In this document: piece by piece, positions 47,400-57,651 of the stretch
Layout: the number at the start of each line of letters is the position of its first letter
Position numbering within the stretch: position 1 is the first letter of the stretch
DNA from: Artemia franciscana
Taxonomy: Eukaryota; Arthropoda; Branchiopoda; Anostraca; Artemiidae
Direction: 5' to 3'
NCBI RefSeq assembly: GCF_032884065.1
Contig: NW_027062693.1
Coordinates: 1,537,631-1,601,630, forward strand
DNA length: 64,000 nt
Translations under genes and position numbers: made by a program
The notes under the pieces: model-generated
The model's input: the letters and a program-made list of their open reading frames with translations, nothing else
Told to the model about the DNA's origin: nothing
The model's database searches: none

Positions 47400-47960
47400 G
47401 ACAAACCTAGCTTTAGTGATCCGTGATAATCATTTTTCTTGACAAAGGAGTGGGTTTTTTCTTAACGTCATTTTTGTAAGGATTTAGTAATGCCGTTCAG
47501 GTAAGATGAAACATAACAAAACAAACAAATTTATACTGATTTGTGACATCCATTTAATTTTCCTTTTTAAGACAATGAAGAGGTTTTTTCCTGAATGACA
47601 CATAAGTGAGATTCTTTTAATGACAGATCACGGAAGATGAAGCATCTCGCAAAAAAACCTCGTTGCACTGAATCATAATAATAATTATTTTCCCTCTCAA
47701 GACGACGGAACAAACTTTTTACCTAGTGATATTCACGTAAATTCATCGAATTGATAGTTCAAATAAGATGAAACATTAAAGAAGAAAACAGAAAGCCTAG
47801 TTTTAGAGATTTAGAATGCTAATTTCTTCAATTTTCAAAACAATGGAACAAGTTTTTTTTTAACAATATTAACGTAAGATTTTTGTAATTACAATTTACT
47901 TAAGACGCACGAAAAGATTTTTCATAAGACGAACGAATAGATTTTTCATAAGGTTAGAAA
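47400..47960 (+). repeat. degenerate tandem array, ~135-bp unit, four copies
   Basis: A 'tttagtgatccgtgataatc' type start recurs near 47410, 47540, 47670 and 47810, each followed by a 'gacaatggaacaag' variant, 'taacgtaa' and 'taagatgaaacat'. It follows directly on the previous array but is a different unit. Confidence 0.65.
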
Positions 47961-48639
47961 CATACAAATGTTGGAAACATGCGAAACATGCGATTGGTTA
48001 GATCAAGGTTAGAAACATGCGAATGGTCTTAAAAAGTCAGCAGGACATGAATAGAATTTCAACCCACAAAATTTTCTTGACAAGCCAAACCGCATAAATA
48101 CCAAAACATAACATAGCTTCGTCAGTTCCCATTAGCATTGGAGTAAAATACCGTTACTGATATTTTTAGGAGACCGGGGCCGTGGACGACCTGTTCCATA
48201 AAGCCTTGGAATTAAATCTCAAATTTTTTTGGAGGGGGTGCACATGAGCCATGGAGGACCAAGCGCTCGGGGTAGATGCTTATTTTACTTACGTTTTGAA
48301 ATAAGTAGAGGGGGCAGAGGACATTTGTACGTGGGGGAAAGCGTTCACTTCAAATGAAATAGCATATTATTAATAGAAATTTAGGAGGACAGACGAATGA
48401 GAACTTGGAGGGCCAGGGGTAAGGGCGGGGGAGAAGGCAGTAGCCATTTCTCTTTATTTAGTTGAAAAATTTCATGATTTACTAATATACCAATAAAACT
48501 GATAGGACTCCAAAAGCGTACAGCACAGAAAGAAAACCAGATAAACACGTATTTGAAAACGTTAATTAGTGAAACTAGATTAACACCAAGAATCATAGTA
48601 TTCCTTCGACATTCTGAAATAAACAAGTAAAGCATAAAT

Positions 48640-48945
48640 GCGAAATGATTGACCTTCACTCGAAATTAAAGAGATTTGTTGTGCAATTTTTGTCTTGCTT
48701 CCAGGAATCACAGCATTAATACGACAGTTCAATATAAGCCAATTATGCATGTATGTGAATTCGTGTAACCTTCACTCTAAGCCAAACAAATCGGTTAGGC
48801 AACTAGCATACGAGCCAAGTACTATTATGACCCACATAGTGACCCTAGCATTATTGTATCATCTTAATTCAATATACACAAATATGTGAAATATTGTGAC
48901 CTTCGTTCAAAGTCAAAGAAATCTTTTACACAACTAAAGTGCCAG
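48640..48945 (+). repeat. degenerate tandem array, ~120-bp unit, three copies
   Basis: 'gaccttcactcgaaattaaa', 'aaccttcactctaagccaaa' and 'gaccttcgttcaaagtcaaa' mark unit starts near 48651, 48767 and 48898. Confidence 0.6.
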
Positions 48946-49640
48946 CCAAATTAGAGCTAATTGACCCCAACAGGAGATGTTGGGTATAAATTTGGTCTAG
49001 GTCCCTGTCTGAAGTATAGCCCTTATACTACGAACTTTTTGTGTCGAATTTTCATTAAAGCCTAGGTAAGAAAAAAAGATATTGCTGAAAAACTGATTTC
49101 AATTTTATTCAATTTTTTTTTTATTTGACATTCAAATAAATAAGAGTTAATTTTTTTTGTAGAAAAATCGCATAATTATTACATTTTAATTTCATTTTCT
49201 TTTCTGATAAGAAAAACTGTAATTCTGCATGTGCTCTACTTTTTTTTAGTCCGAGTACACTTTAGGTATATCGAGGTACCAGAAAGGGAAACTTTTGAAG
49301 CAATTTATTCAAGACTATGTAACGCCCTCAATTCCTTTTAAATGACCCTATTCCGGGTGAATCCCCCTCCCCCTCTCCATTCCAATCTCATATTTCAGCC
49401 TTAGGTTCCAAACTTTCTTACGGTGCATTTAACCAGGCTTTCGAAACATGTTCATCAGTTTGAGATAATTTAAAAGGAAAGTGGAAGAAAAAAGGCAACA
49501 TATTTTTTTTCAGATGCCTCACTAATTTACAAGAACAGTTTATAATTTTAGTCTACATTTCATAGTCATTTTTAAGCCAGTGATACTGAGACAACTGGCT
49601 ATCATACAGAATAGCCTGGTATATAATATAATGAAGGTTT
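48946..49640. other. 3' part of the intron, no recognised content
   Basis: AT-rich, with a short C-rich piece near 49362-49378. No repeat family or coding motif was recognised before the splice acceptor. Confidence 0.35.
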
Positions 49641-49653
49641 ATTTTTATTACAG

Positions 49654-50327
49654 ATAATTGCAAGGGGCTCTCTTGCTCCAGAGTGCAAAGTCGTAATGAA
49701 GACTGCATTTCTGCACTTCCAGATGCCACTGACCTTATATTGACCTTACCATACCAAAGTCACTGCGCTAAATCATTATCAATTGGTGATTTACAAACAT
49801 ATATAGATCAAAGCATAAGACAGTTCAGGACAGGGCAGATATTTGCATTTGCAACAGATAAAAGAGACCCTTATCTATTACCATGCGATGGCGCGTCATA
49901 TTATAAAGCCGATTATCCTGACTTGTATGATGCCCTTAAATACACCATAGGTACTGAGGAGGAAGGAGATGATCCCTTAAAGTTTAGAGTGCCTAATTTG
50001 GGTCCCACTCCTTATTTAAGAGCAGCCTCTCGTAGCAGTGTTGGTGAGAAGACTATGCAGAGCATACAATCACACAGTCACACTTCTGAGCCAATAGTAG
50101 GTCAAATGGACAATATTGCGAGTTTTGGCAGAGAACTACGGACTAGCGGTGCTTTTTCAGCAACTCATTTAAACAATAACCCACCTAGTCCAAAAAGTTG
50201 GGCTAGTAACCTTGGTGATAATGATATGACGATTGTTAAATTTCAAGCAACACCTCGCATAAATAGTGCAGGTAGTTCAGAGACTCGTCCTAATTCGTAT
50301 GGAGTGTACTATGCAATTCATATTTAG
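49654..50327 (+). CDS. secreted phage tail-collar (tail-fibre) domain protein, terminal exon
   Basis: Joined to exon 1 this gives a 253-residue protein. After the signal peptide comes a linker with Cys32, Cys37, Cys47 and Cys67. Residues 48-78 (ISALPDATD then KSLSIGDLQTYI) match the N-terminal pattern of phage tail-fibre proteins. Residues 90-152 form a tail-collar domain: GQIFAFATD, LPCDGASYY, YPDLYDALKYTIGT, FRVPNLGPTPYLRA. SHSH follows at 169-172, and the C-terminus has the family's usual ending SSETRPNSYGVYYAIHI. In phages this fold lies in tail fibres or collars and often mediates receptor or glycan contact. The reading frame is intact, with AATAAA at 50370-50375 and again at 50393-50398. 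The acceptor is TTATTACAG. The spliced secretion signal and added cysteines are not phage features, so a domesticated, laterally acquired gene is inferred. The exact role is unknown; extracellular binding is the most natural guess. Confidence 0.75.
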
Positions 50328-50369
50328 GTTAGTGGATCTTATTTTAAGTGTTGTTGTAAAATTATTAGA

Positions 50370-50398
50370 AATAAAAGGGAAATTTAATGGCAAATAAA
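50370..50398 (+). terminator. two AATAAA polyadenylation signals
   Basis: AATAAA at 50370-50375 and 50393-50398, 43 and 66 bases after the stop of the tail-collar exon. The second overlaps the start of the decayed downstream gene. Confidence 0.45.
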
Positions 50399-50735
50399 CA
50401 CATTAAAGAACTCAGTAAAATAAACGACCCCGAAGACTGATCAGAAAGCTGTTGACAAATCGGATGGCTCAAAATCATTTTCTATTGATGATATAAAATA
50501 TTTTAACAAAATCCCCAAGCTCGATTTTCGTATAAAAGAGGTGCATGCGAGCTTTTGAGGGATTATTCAAACTTTTGAACGGGTGAATTCTTTACAGATG
50601 TAGCTTTATTTCGATGGAATCCAGCGTTTAAAAACAAGCTATCCTAAACTCACCAAGAAATTAGAAAATACACGGGGAACCCCTACGGATTCTCTACATG
50701 TTGAAGTCCCAGATTTACCAAAGAGATATACCTAA
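50387..50735 (+). pseudogene. decayed second tail-fibre/collar gene
   Basis: It begins at an ATG 59 bases after the stop of the intact gene, reading MANKHIKELSKINDPED. After a one-base shift it continues TDQKAVDKSDGSKSFSIDDI, then KYFN: the same N-terminal fibre pattern as KSLSIGDLQTYI upstream. After two more frame breaks it reads LYFDGIQRLKTSYPKLTKKL and LHVEVPDLPKRY, which align with LPCDGASYY...YPDLYDAL and FRVPNLG...YLRA. It has no signal peptide and ends before the SHSH and ETRP parts. An AAAAGGGA sequence 6 bases before the ATG resembles a Shine-Dalgarno site. It appears to be a former phage-style neighbour gene that was never adapted. The alignment was made by eye. Confidence 0.6.
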
Positions 50736-51285
50736 CAGATTTACCTAGCGTAAGGGGTGCTTTTTCTACCACTGCAATATGTTTTTACCAATTTGATAAC
50801 CTGAAATTTCATAGCAAATGTCAATATGATAATCTTATGTAACTCATTTTTCATTTTCTTGAAATACACTTAACTATTTATACGGTTCCCTCTCGTAACT
50901 GTAACCGTAATTAATACTCCAATAAACCCCCTAAACCTTGCCCAGGGACATTCAACCTTTCTTTTCTAGTTTTCTTTTCTATTCTCTTGTAGACACACAT
51001 TGCTATAATCAAAATGGTATAAATATTTAAAAATTGTAAAACTAGTAGGAAATAATTTCGTTTCAAGGAATAGAATAAAAAACATGATAAAAGGAAAGAT
51101 GGATAGTTAAGAATAGTTCAAAATTCCATCAGTATTATTGAAATTACAATTTTTACTGCAAACATACTACACAAAGTCAGATTCAAATCAAATTATTATT
51201 GGAAATTTATAATTGTGATTCCGAATAGGATATCTTTTTGCAGTACAGAAAAAAAGATACATCAAATGTTTCTTAGTAACAAACT
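50736..51285. other. AT-rich stretch without a recognised gene
   Basis: No clear coding remains continue from the decayed fibre gene. No repeat shared with other regions was noted. Confidence 0.35.
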
Positions 51286-51288
51286 GCA

Positions 51289-52290
51289 AGTAAGGAGAGA
51301 CACGGCTCAATAGTAACCAAAATTCTATAAAAATGGAATTTTAATACCAATAGATAATTCAAAAGAATTGGCTGATTCTGCTGGTTCTAAATATATAAGT
51401 TTAATTAATTTTAGTATTACCCATCAAAGGCTAAGAGCCTGAGAAGATTTGTCTTATTTTTGAAAAAGTGGGGAAACATCCCTTAAGAGTCAAATAATCT
51501 TAATGAATATCACGCTTTCAGATTCAGTGTATCAAAAAACCTTATTGAAGATGTTTGAACCTTCTTTCTGCTATAATGTCATATCTTCTTTCTTTTTTGT
51601 CAGAAAAAAATATCACGGATGCGTATTTATCTGTTTTTTTTTTCCGAGGTATATTCGTATCAACCCAGTGTTCCTATAATAATGAAAGGTGGTTCATTCG
51701 ACCGCAAATTTTATCATAGTTGAGAGACCCAATAACTATGCCTTGGATATAATATTGCCCCCCAACACCCCAGGAGAAAGATCTTTCAGTTAGGAAATTC
51801 CTCCGTTGTCTACAAATAGTATTTGTTATTGGGAAGTATACCTACAATTTTGGGCGGGGAGGGACAAATTTGATTCTGGGTTTTTCTATTGAAGAATTTT
51901 TCCTGAGGAAGGAACTTTTCAGGGGAACTATCAAGGGGAAATTTTACAGCGGGAAAATTTGCCGTGATTGCTATGCACAATTATCTTTTATGCCTTGCTT
52001 CTCTTATCAGTCTTAGTTTCACGCATGGAGAAGTTAAAAGTAATTGTCTGGAGTAAATTTTAACTGAGAATGCATTGCTTAGAGAATAATCCTGAGAGGA
52101 GGGGTATTTCTCCATGGAGGTTTAGCCATATATCCTAACGTTATTTATAACAAGATCAGAAATCGAATAAACTGAAAGTAAGGAGCAGTATTAAAACTTA
52201 AAATGAACAGAGATTACTACGTATATCAAGGGGGCTGCCCCTCCTCAACACGTTGCTCTTTACGTTAAAGGTTGAATTTTGTTCAAAATT
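51289..52290 (-). mobile_element. highly diverged modular inverted-repeat element
   Basis: 'agtaaggagagacacggctc' and 'aatagtaaccaaaattctat' mark the family's 3' end in reverse. The piece at 52165-52280 ('gtaaggagcagtattaaaac', 'tcaacacgttgctctttacg') is half of hairpin 1. It is much older than copies B and C. Confidence 0.65.
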
Positions 52291-52559
52291 CTTAGGAAAC
52301 ATCCATATACGAGAACTGAAATCATTAAAATTAAAACTCAGAGTAAAGAACTCAAACGTTTAAGAATTTCATACATAATAATTTCTACTTTTAATGATGA
52401 TTATTTACATTCTATTCTTATTGATTCATTTTATTTGTATGTAATTGGTTACTCATCTTAACATTTATTTAATAAACTAACAAATAATTTTATACTAAAG
52501 AAATATTTTTCTTCATTTATATTTCCATTTTTTAAACTTTTTTTGACTAGAAAAATCTA

Positions 52560-54150
52560 ATTCATTTTATCTTATACTTAGATTGCCGAACATTGTTCAA
52601 TTTTGTTTCGAAAGTAGTCAAAGATTTAATGTCACTCTTCCACATAAATAAATTAGTAACAACCCCAAAGAACCCTCAAGCCAACGGTAAAACTGAAAAT
52701 AGACGACAATTATTTACACAACATAATAGACACAAAACATCCTATGAATGTATACAGAGCATAATAGAAGAGATTGGCAGTAAATATTACCCTATTTAAC
52801 AAATGTAATTAACACGACATTTTCCCCAACAATAAACGATAATCCCTATTACAAACTATTTGGAAGAGACTTTCAAATCCCCCACGACGAGATTATGGAG
52901 TCAAGACAACATCATAATCGTTCCTTAGATTATAAACATGAGTTTATCAATAGAATGAGAAAGATCTATAAGCTCGTAAAACAAGAAATTGAAAAATCAA
53001 AAATAAAACAAGAGGCCAAAAATATACAAAATTTTAAGGGAGAACTTAATTTTCAAATAGAAGATTGCGTTTACTTGAAAAGTTAAATTAAAGCTGACGG
53101 CAAATCTCTGATCAGTACTATGGAACCTGCAAAATAATAAAAAAAAATATGATAAGGGTATTACATTTAAAATACTAAACCCCAAATCTGGAAAAATCTA
53201 TAAGACCCACATTAGTCGCATAAAAAGGGCAAAACTTACAGAAGCTTGGGCTTCACGTCCCAAAACGTTGGAATCCTCAGACGATGAAAATAAATCACCA
53301 CAATAAAGATTAAGGGAGCTTAAATATTTCAACGATAAACAAGGATATTTTGAAAATAATTGTGAAGAGGATGAATTCCATGAATTTCTAACTATGAGAA
53401 GTATGACCAACCCCAAAAACAGAGCAACAATCATGCAAAACAACAAAGAAAGCGATTAATCTTCAGGTGAAAATTAAGAAAAACTACGCTATACAATTTT
53501 CCCAGAATCCCAATTTTTCCTGACAGAATCTCGACCCTCTACCCTCCAAACGTTTCCCAAATGACACAGTATCCCCTACAACACCTATAGATAGATTCTT
53601 AACACTATATAAAAAACTAAATAAAGCTGTAGATACTCCCGGTTACCAAAGGCCAGAACATCCCAACCAGCCACAGAAGAAAACGTGACGTGAAGCAATG
53701 GACATAATAAATTATCCCATTAAAACCAGACAAAGTTCGTTTGCAAAAAATCCTGGAACACATGAAGAGCAATACCTCGAAATATTAGTATCAAAAGCCA
53801 AACCCAAGGATTGGGCATCCCGGAAAGAAACTATGATGCAATCAATCCCCCATCCTCCATAAGATATGGCCTTCGAACAATGGAGGCATCCTAAGAAAAC
53901 ATTTGACACTTCCCAAAGTTCACAAGAATCCTTGAATTCCCCCAAATCAATAAATCAACAAGAAGAATCGATAAACAGGCCCAATACTTCCAGAGGAGAA
54001 GAAATTTTCGAAGAACAAGCCGGTTCAACACCTAAATCTCAAATGTCTTCTTCCAAAGACTCAAAGACTAAATCGTCAAGTACATGCTCTTCGGAAACTG
54101 ACTGTAAATCAGACCAAGAAGAGCCTAAGGACTCAGAGAAATAGAAGCTA
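52560..54150 (+). pseudogene. LTR-retrotransposon integrase C-terminal region, decayed
   Basis: 52593-52799 reads INKLVTTPKNPQANGKTEN, the end of the integrase catalytic core (the PQ-NG-E signature). Then, with frame breaks, it continues through 'yyklfgrdfqip' and 52895-53086 (IEDCVYLKS), to a GKIYKTHISRIKRAK stretch near 53185-53235 that matches the end of Gypsy-type integrases. The 53866-54144 frame (92 residues, rich in S, E, K, Q) may be the element's acidic tail, or chance. No LTRs, protease or RT are present. Confidence 0.7.
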
Positions 54151-54211
54151 CATTCTACGACAGAACACACAAAAAGAAGCGAAATTAAGAAGTACAAAAT
54201 TTCTAAAGAAA

Positions 54212-54556
54212 CAGGGTAAAGTTTATATTTTTATCCAAGGCCTCATCTTAATTTTTAAAATAGGGTGATAAGATTTTTCATCTTAGCAAACTTATGCACA
54301 AATTACGGTGAGAAAATTTCACCATTTCTTAATTATTTCAAATAATCTTAATCATGTGTAATAAAAGACAAAGCCATTCTAATCCTATAGACAACTCTTT
54401 CTTCAATACTTAAAACAATAAGAAAGCATGACAATACTTCTACTATAACATTATTAGTGCTACTCACCTAATCCATACAATTAACTAAATAAACTTTTCT
54501 GCAAAATAACTTTTTCAAAGAAAAGTAAAGAGTTTCATTAAACCAAAAAAGAGCAA
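54212..54556 (+). repeat. copy of the first ~360 bp of the tail-collar gene intron
   Basis: Aligns with 38684-39045 from the donor site onward: GGGTAAAG versus AGGTAAGG, then 'tttttatccaaggcctc', 'cttatgcacaaattacgg', 'catgtgtaataaaagacaa' and 'actcacctaatccataca'. It carries a splice-donor-like start. It is either a repeat that supplied the intron start or a duplicate of the gene's 5' end. Confidence 0.75.
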
Positions 54557-56526
54557 ATATGAACGATTTACTGGAAAAAAACTGGTAAAAACTGGAGGAC
54601 ATACATCATTGCAACATCGATACACAAAAACAGCAGCTTGATAATCTCGAATCTGACCAATGTTAAGCACTCGTAATTTCTCAAAACATGACGCGGTATC
54701 ATTCACATTTTCTACACAATTACCAAGAAGACGTACCGTTTTATTTTGTAGGATCTGAACTCTTTTAAAATTTACATAGAAATTACTAGACCAAAGGACA
54801 CAACCATAAGAAATATAAGGCGCAACAATGGTGTGGTATAATAATAAAAGAACTGGTAATGGTAAAACCTGCTTTAATCGACGCAAAATTCCCAAACCTC
54901 TAGCAACTTTAGCTGCAACAGGATCACTATGGTTCTTCCAAGATAGATTACAATCAAGCTGGAACCCCAAATAACGCACTTCACACACCTGTGACAAAGG
55001 CCTGCCATTAAAAAATATCTTTATATCAACACATGGAGGCTTACCAACTCTCCTATAAATAATAAAATTAGTTTTATTAACGTTTACTGACAAAAGGCTC
55101 AAACTTGTAAATACAAAAAATGCCTTTAATACCCAATTAACTTTCAACAACAAATCATCGACAGATTGAATAGACATAGTTAAAGCTGTATCATCCGCAA
55201 AAGTCGTAATACAACACTCAGGTAAGTAGAAACGCATTGAATCAACATGCACAAGGTACAGAAGTGGTCCCAAAACAGACCCTGAGGTACACCACACCTC
55301 ACTTAAAAAGGAGAAGAAAACACATTATTTAATAGAACTTGAATAGATCTACCACTTAAGAAACTATTAAACCACTTTAAATAGTTACAACAAACTCCAA
55401 GGGATTGTAGACGTTTGAGTAGTATATTAAAATCCACTGTATCGAATGCTTTTCTAAAATCGATAAAAACGGTCAAAGGGATTTCACCACGTTCAAAGCA
55501 TTTATTTGAAATATCACAAAGGGAATGCACGGCGTCCGACGTCGAATGACATTTCCTAAAGCCAAACTGGTTTTCACTTAACATCCCCGTTTTCATAAGG
55601 TGATCATAAAGCCTTTTCTGGACAATTTTTTCAAATATTTTCGAAAACAAGGGTAGGATAGATATGGGTCTATAATTTTCAATTTCTAGCTTAGAGCCAC
55701 CTTTGTGAAAGGGGATTGCTTTTGCCCTTTTAAGCGCATCAGGGAATATACCGGTTTGGAGGAGAAGATTGATGATTTGGACTATACATGGTATTAAATA
55801 ACACATCACTGACTTAAAAGTTTTCGGATTAATGCCATCTGTCCCTGCTGAATTCGATTTGATTGTTTTCACAACCTTCAGAATTTCGTCTCCAGTACAA
55901 GGCTGAAATTCAATTTCATTTCCAATTCCTCTATCATCCACAAATTCATCTTTCATTAAATCATTATTAAAATTCACCAACCCTTGCGCCTGTACATTTT
56001 GCCCAACACTTGAAAAAAACCCAGCAAATTTAGTCGTGAGACTTATTTCATCATTAACAAGTTCACCTTGAATCAGTAGCAAATTAGGTGGAGCTTCTTT
56101 CTCTTTTCCCAATTGGTCATTAATAACTTTCCAAATTCCTTTAGTATTATCCTTATTTAAACTCAATTGGTTGGCAAAGTATTCTTTTTTAGCCTTTCTT
56201 CTCATCGAGTTGACTTTGTTGCGCATTATTTTGAATTCTTCCAGTTTAATGGCACATTCACTATTTAAATATTCCAAATACGCTTGATTTCTCAAATCTG
56301 ACACTTTAAGAATTTCAATAGTTATCCAGGGCTTTCTGGGTTCACACTCACGGGGTTTCAAGAATTTCACTGGGCAAGTCTTATCATAAATTGGCTGTAC
56401 GACCCCCATCATACGATCAAATGCACCAGAAGCTTTATCTTTCATATCCATAATCTCACTAAAATCAATGGTACTCAACTCTTCACCAAGCCTCTGTAAA
56501 TTCACCTTATTCAATGACCTAGTCAT
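54557..56526 (-). pseudogene. non-LTR ORF2, reverse transcriptase part
   Basis: The 407-residue frame 56526-55303 begins with the linker (ECEPRKPWITIEILK, NTKGIWKVINDQL) and carries RT motifs TDGINPKTFK, ALKRAKAIPFHKGGSK, NYRPISILPLFSKI, QFGFRKCHST and TVFIDFRKAFDTVD. A frame change at 55300 interrupts the motif-B box. The next frame (55297-54557) has SGSVLGPLLYLVHVDS, the intact catalytic FADDTALTM, and thumb motifs YLGFQLDCNLSWKNH. The thumb is complete but the C-terminus runs into flanking DNA. Jockey/CR1-like by motif spacing. One corrected shift would separate it from a functional-looking domain, so its loss of activity is recent. Confidence 0.9.
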
Positions 56527-57363
56527 TACTTTTTTATTTTATTTCTTTTTATTCGACCACAAGGTACCGCTCCAACAATTGGGAAATGGTTCGAACAAGG
56601 GTATAGAACCACATCGGCATAACTACGGTCCAGATACTTAGAACCAACAAAAATATTATCAATAAGAGTGGCTGAATGACTCGTAACACGTGTTGGAATA
56701 TTTACTATGGGGAAAATATCATGAGCAACCATCAAATTAAAAAAATAAAATTCGCTCCATTCAATGTAAGCAGATCAAAGTTGAAATCACCCATACAAAT
56801 AAAATCTAAACCTTTCCGAGACACTGCACGCGCAAGTTGATCAAACCCACGTTCAAATTCTTCCCAGCTAGCACTTAGTGGCTTATACACAACACTAATC
56901 AAAAATTTACTACTTCCCATATCAAATTCCAGACTAAAACTTTCGAATTTACCCTCTATCCAAACATCAATATCATTTCTAACATGGTATGTCAACGACT
57001 TAGAAATCAAACACGCAATTCCCCCTCTATAAAGTGACGTCCGGTTTTTAATCTCCAAATTATAATCTGGAAAAGAATACAATGAGACAGAGTGTTCCTG
57101 ACTCAAAAGCTTTCACATATACCAATAAAACTAACTTTACCTTGAGAATCCGAGAGAAATTGCAACACATCCTCATAACACGTGGCTAGGTTGCAATTCC
57201 AGGCACATAAACTCAGTAAATCAGATTCCACGGGGTTCAACTGCGAACATTGAACATAAGCACTGTTTCTCAACTGTTTAAATTTAACTTGGTTCATACA
57301 AGGTTCAATATCATTTGCTATTTGTGCCGACAAAACCTGTTCAAGGAGAAAAGGTCGGCTCAT
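56526..57363 (-). pseudogene. non-LTR ORF2, APE-type endonuclease part
   Basis: Three overlapping frames. 57363-57103 contains LLSLCAWNCN and ends at FIGICES (catalytic Glu). 57106-56732 contains RGGIACLISKS, DIDVWIEGKFESFS, VVYKP and MGDFNFDLL. 56735-56526 contains SHSATLIDNIF and SNHFP, where most relatives have SDHFP. Frame changes at about 57105 and 56735. This domain nicks target DNA to prime reverse transcription. The Asp-to-Asn change in the final box would damage catalysis even without the frame breaks. Confidence 0.85.
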
Positions 57364-57651
57364 TAAATCATCCAGTATAGACGCAGCGAGAGTAAATGAA
57401 ATCTCCTACCAAAACAAATCTCTCCAAATGAAAAAAAAGCAAGAAAGAAAAAATACACATAAAACGGTAAAAAAGAAAAGAAGAAAATATAAGCAAAAAC
57501 CTTACAATAAAATAAACAAATGTAAAAAAAAACACTAATCATAACATATGAAACTAGATAACTAAATACAGTCGGTAATAGAACGGATTTTCATGACTGT
57601 TGACCCTGCACTAGGCTTTGCCAAAATTTGACCCTGATCAGACCAAACATT
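57364..57651 (-). other. ORF1-ORF2 spacer of the retrotransposon
   Basis: A 288-bp A/T-rich spacer. It is not known whether ORF2 is reached by reinitiation; no overlap or stop-start pair is present. Confidence 0.5.

Larger units (their letters stand above)
38684..49653 (+). other. ~11-kb intron of the tail-collar gene
   Basis: Starts GTAAGG and ends in a pyrimidine-rich ATTTTTATTACAG. It is filled with repeats: a segment duplicated at 54.2 kb, a reversed modular element, arrays of the 250-bp and 300-bp unit families, a tRNA-like remnant, and three small tandem arrays. Predicted by phase and sites only. Confidence 0.55.

Noticed and set aside
47235-47426. 63-residue ORF with a plausible protein-like C-terminal half
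   Set aside because: It spans the junction of two degenerate tandem arrays and has no recognisable motif.
46295-47960. Regularly spaced repeats resembling a CRISPR array
   Set aside because: Unit length is over 100 bp, units are degenerate throughout and there are no invariant repeats with unique spacers or cas genes.
49654-50735. Bacterial or phage contamination as explanation of the tail-collar genes
   Set aside because: The region is continuous with repeats typical of the rest of the window, and exon 1 supplies a phase-matched splice donor and signal peptide. Long reads would settle it.
53866-54144. 92-residue Ser/Glu-rich ORF as an independent gene
   Set aside because: It lies at the end of an integrase relic and is low in complexity; more likely the element's tail or chance.
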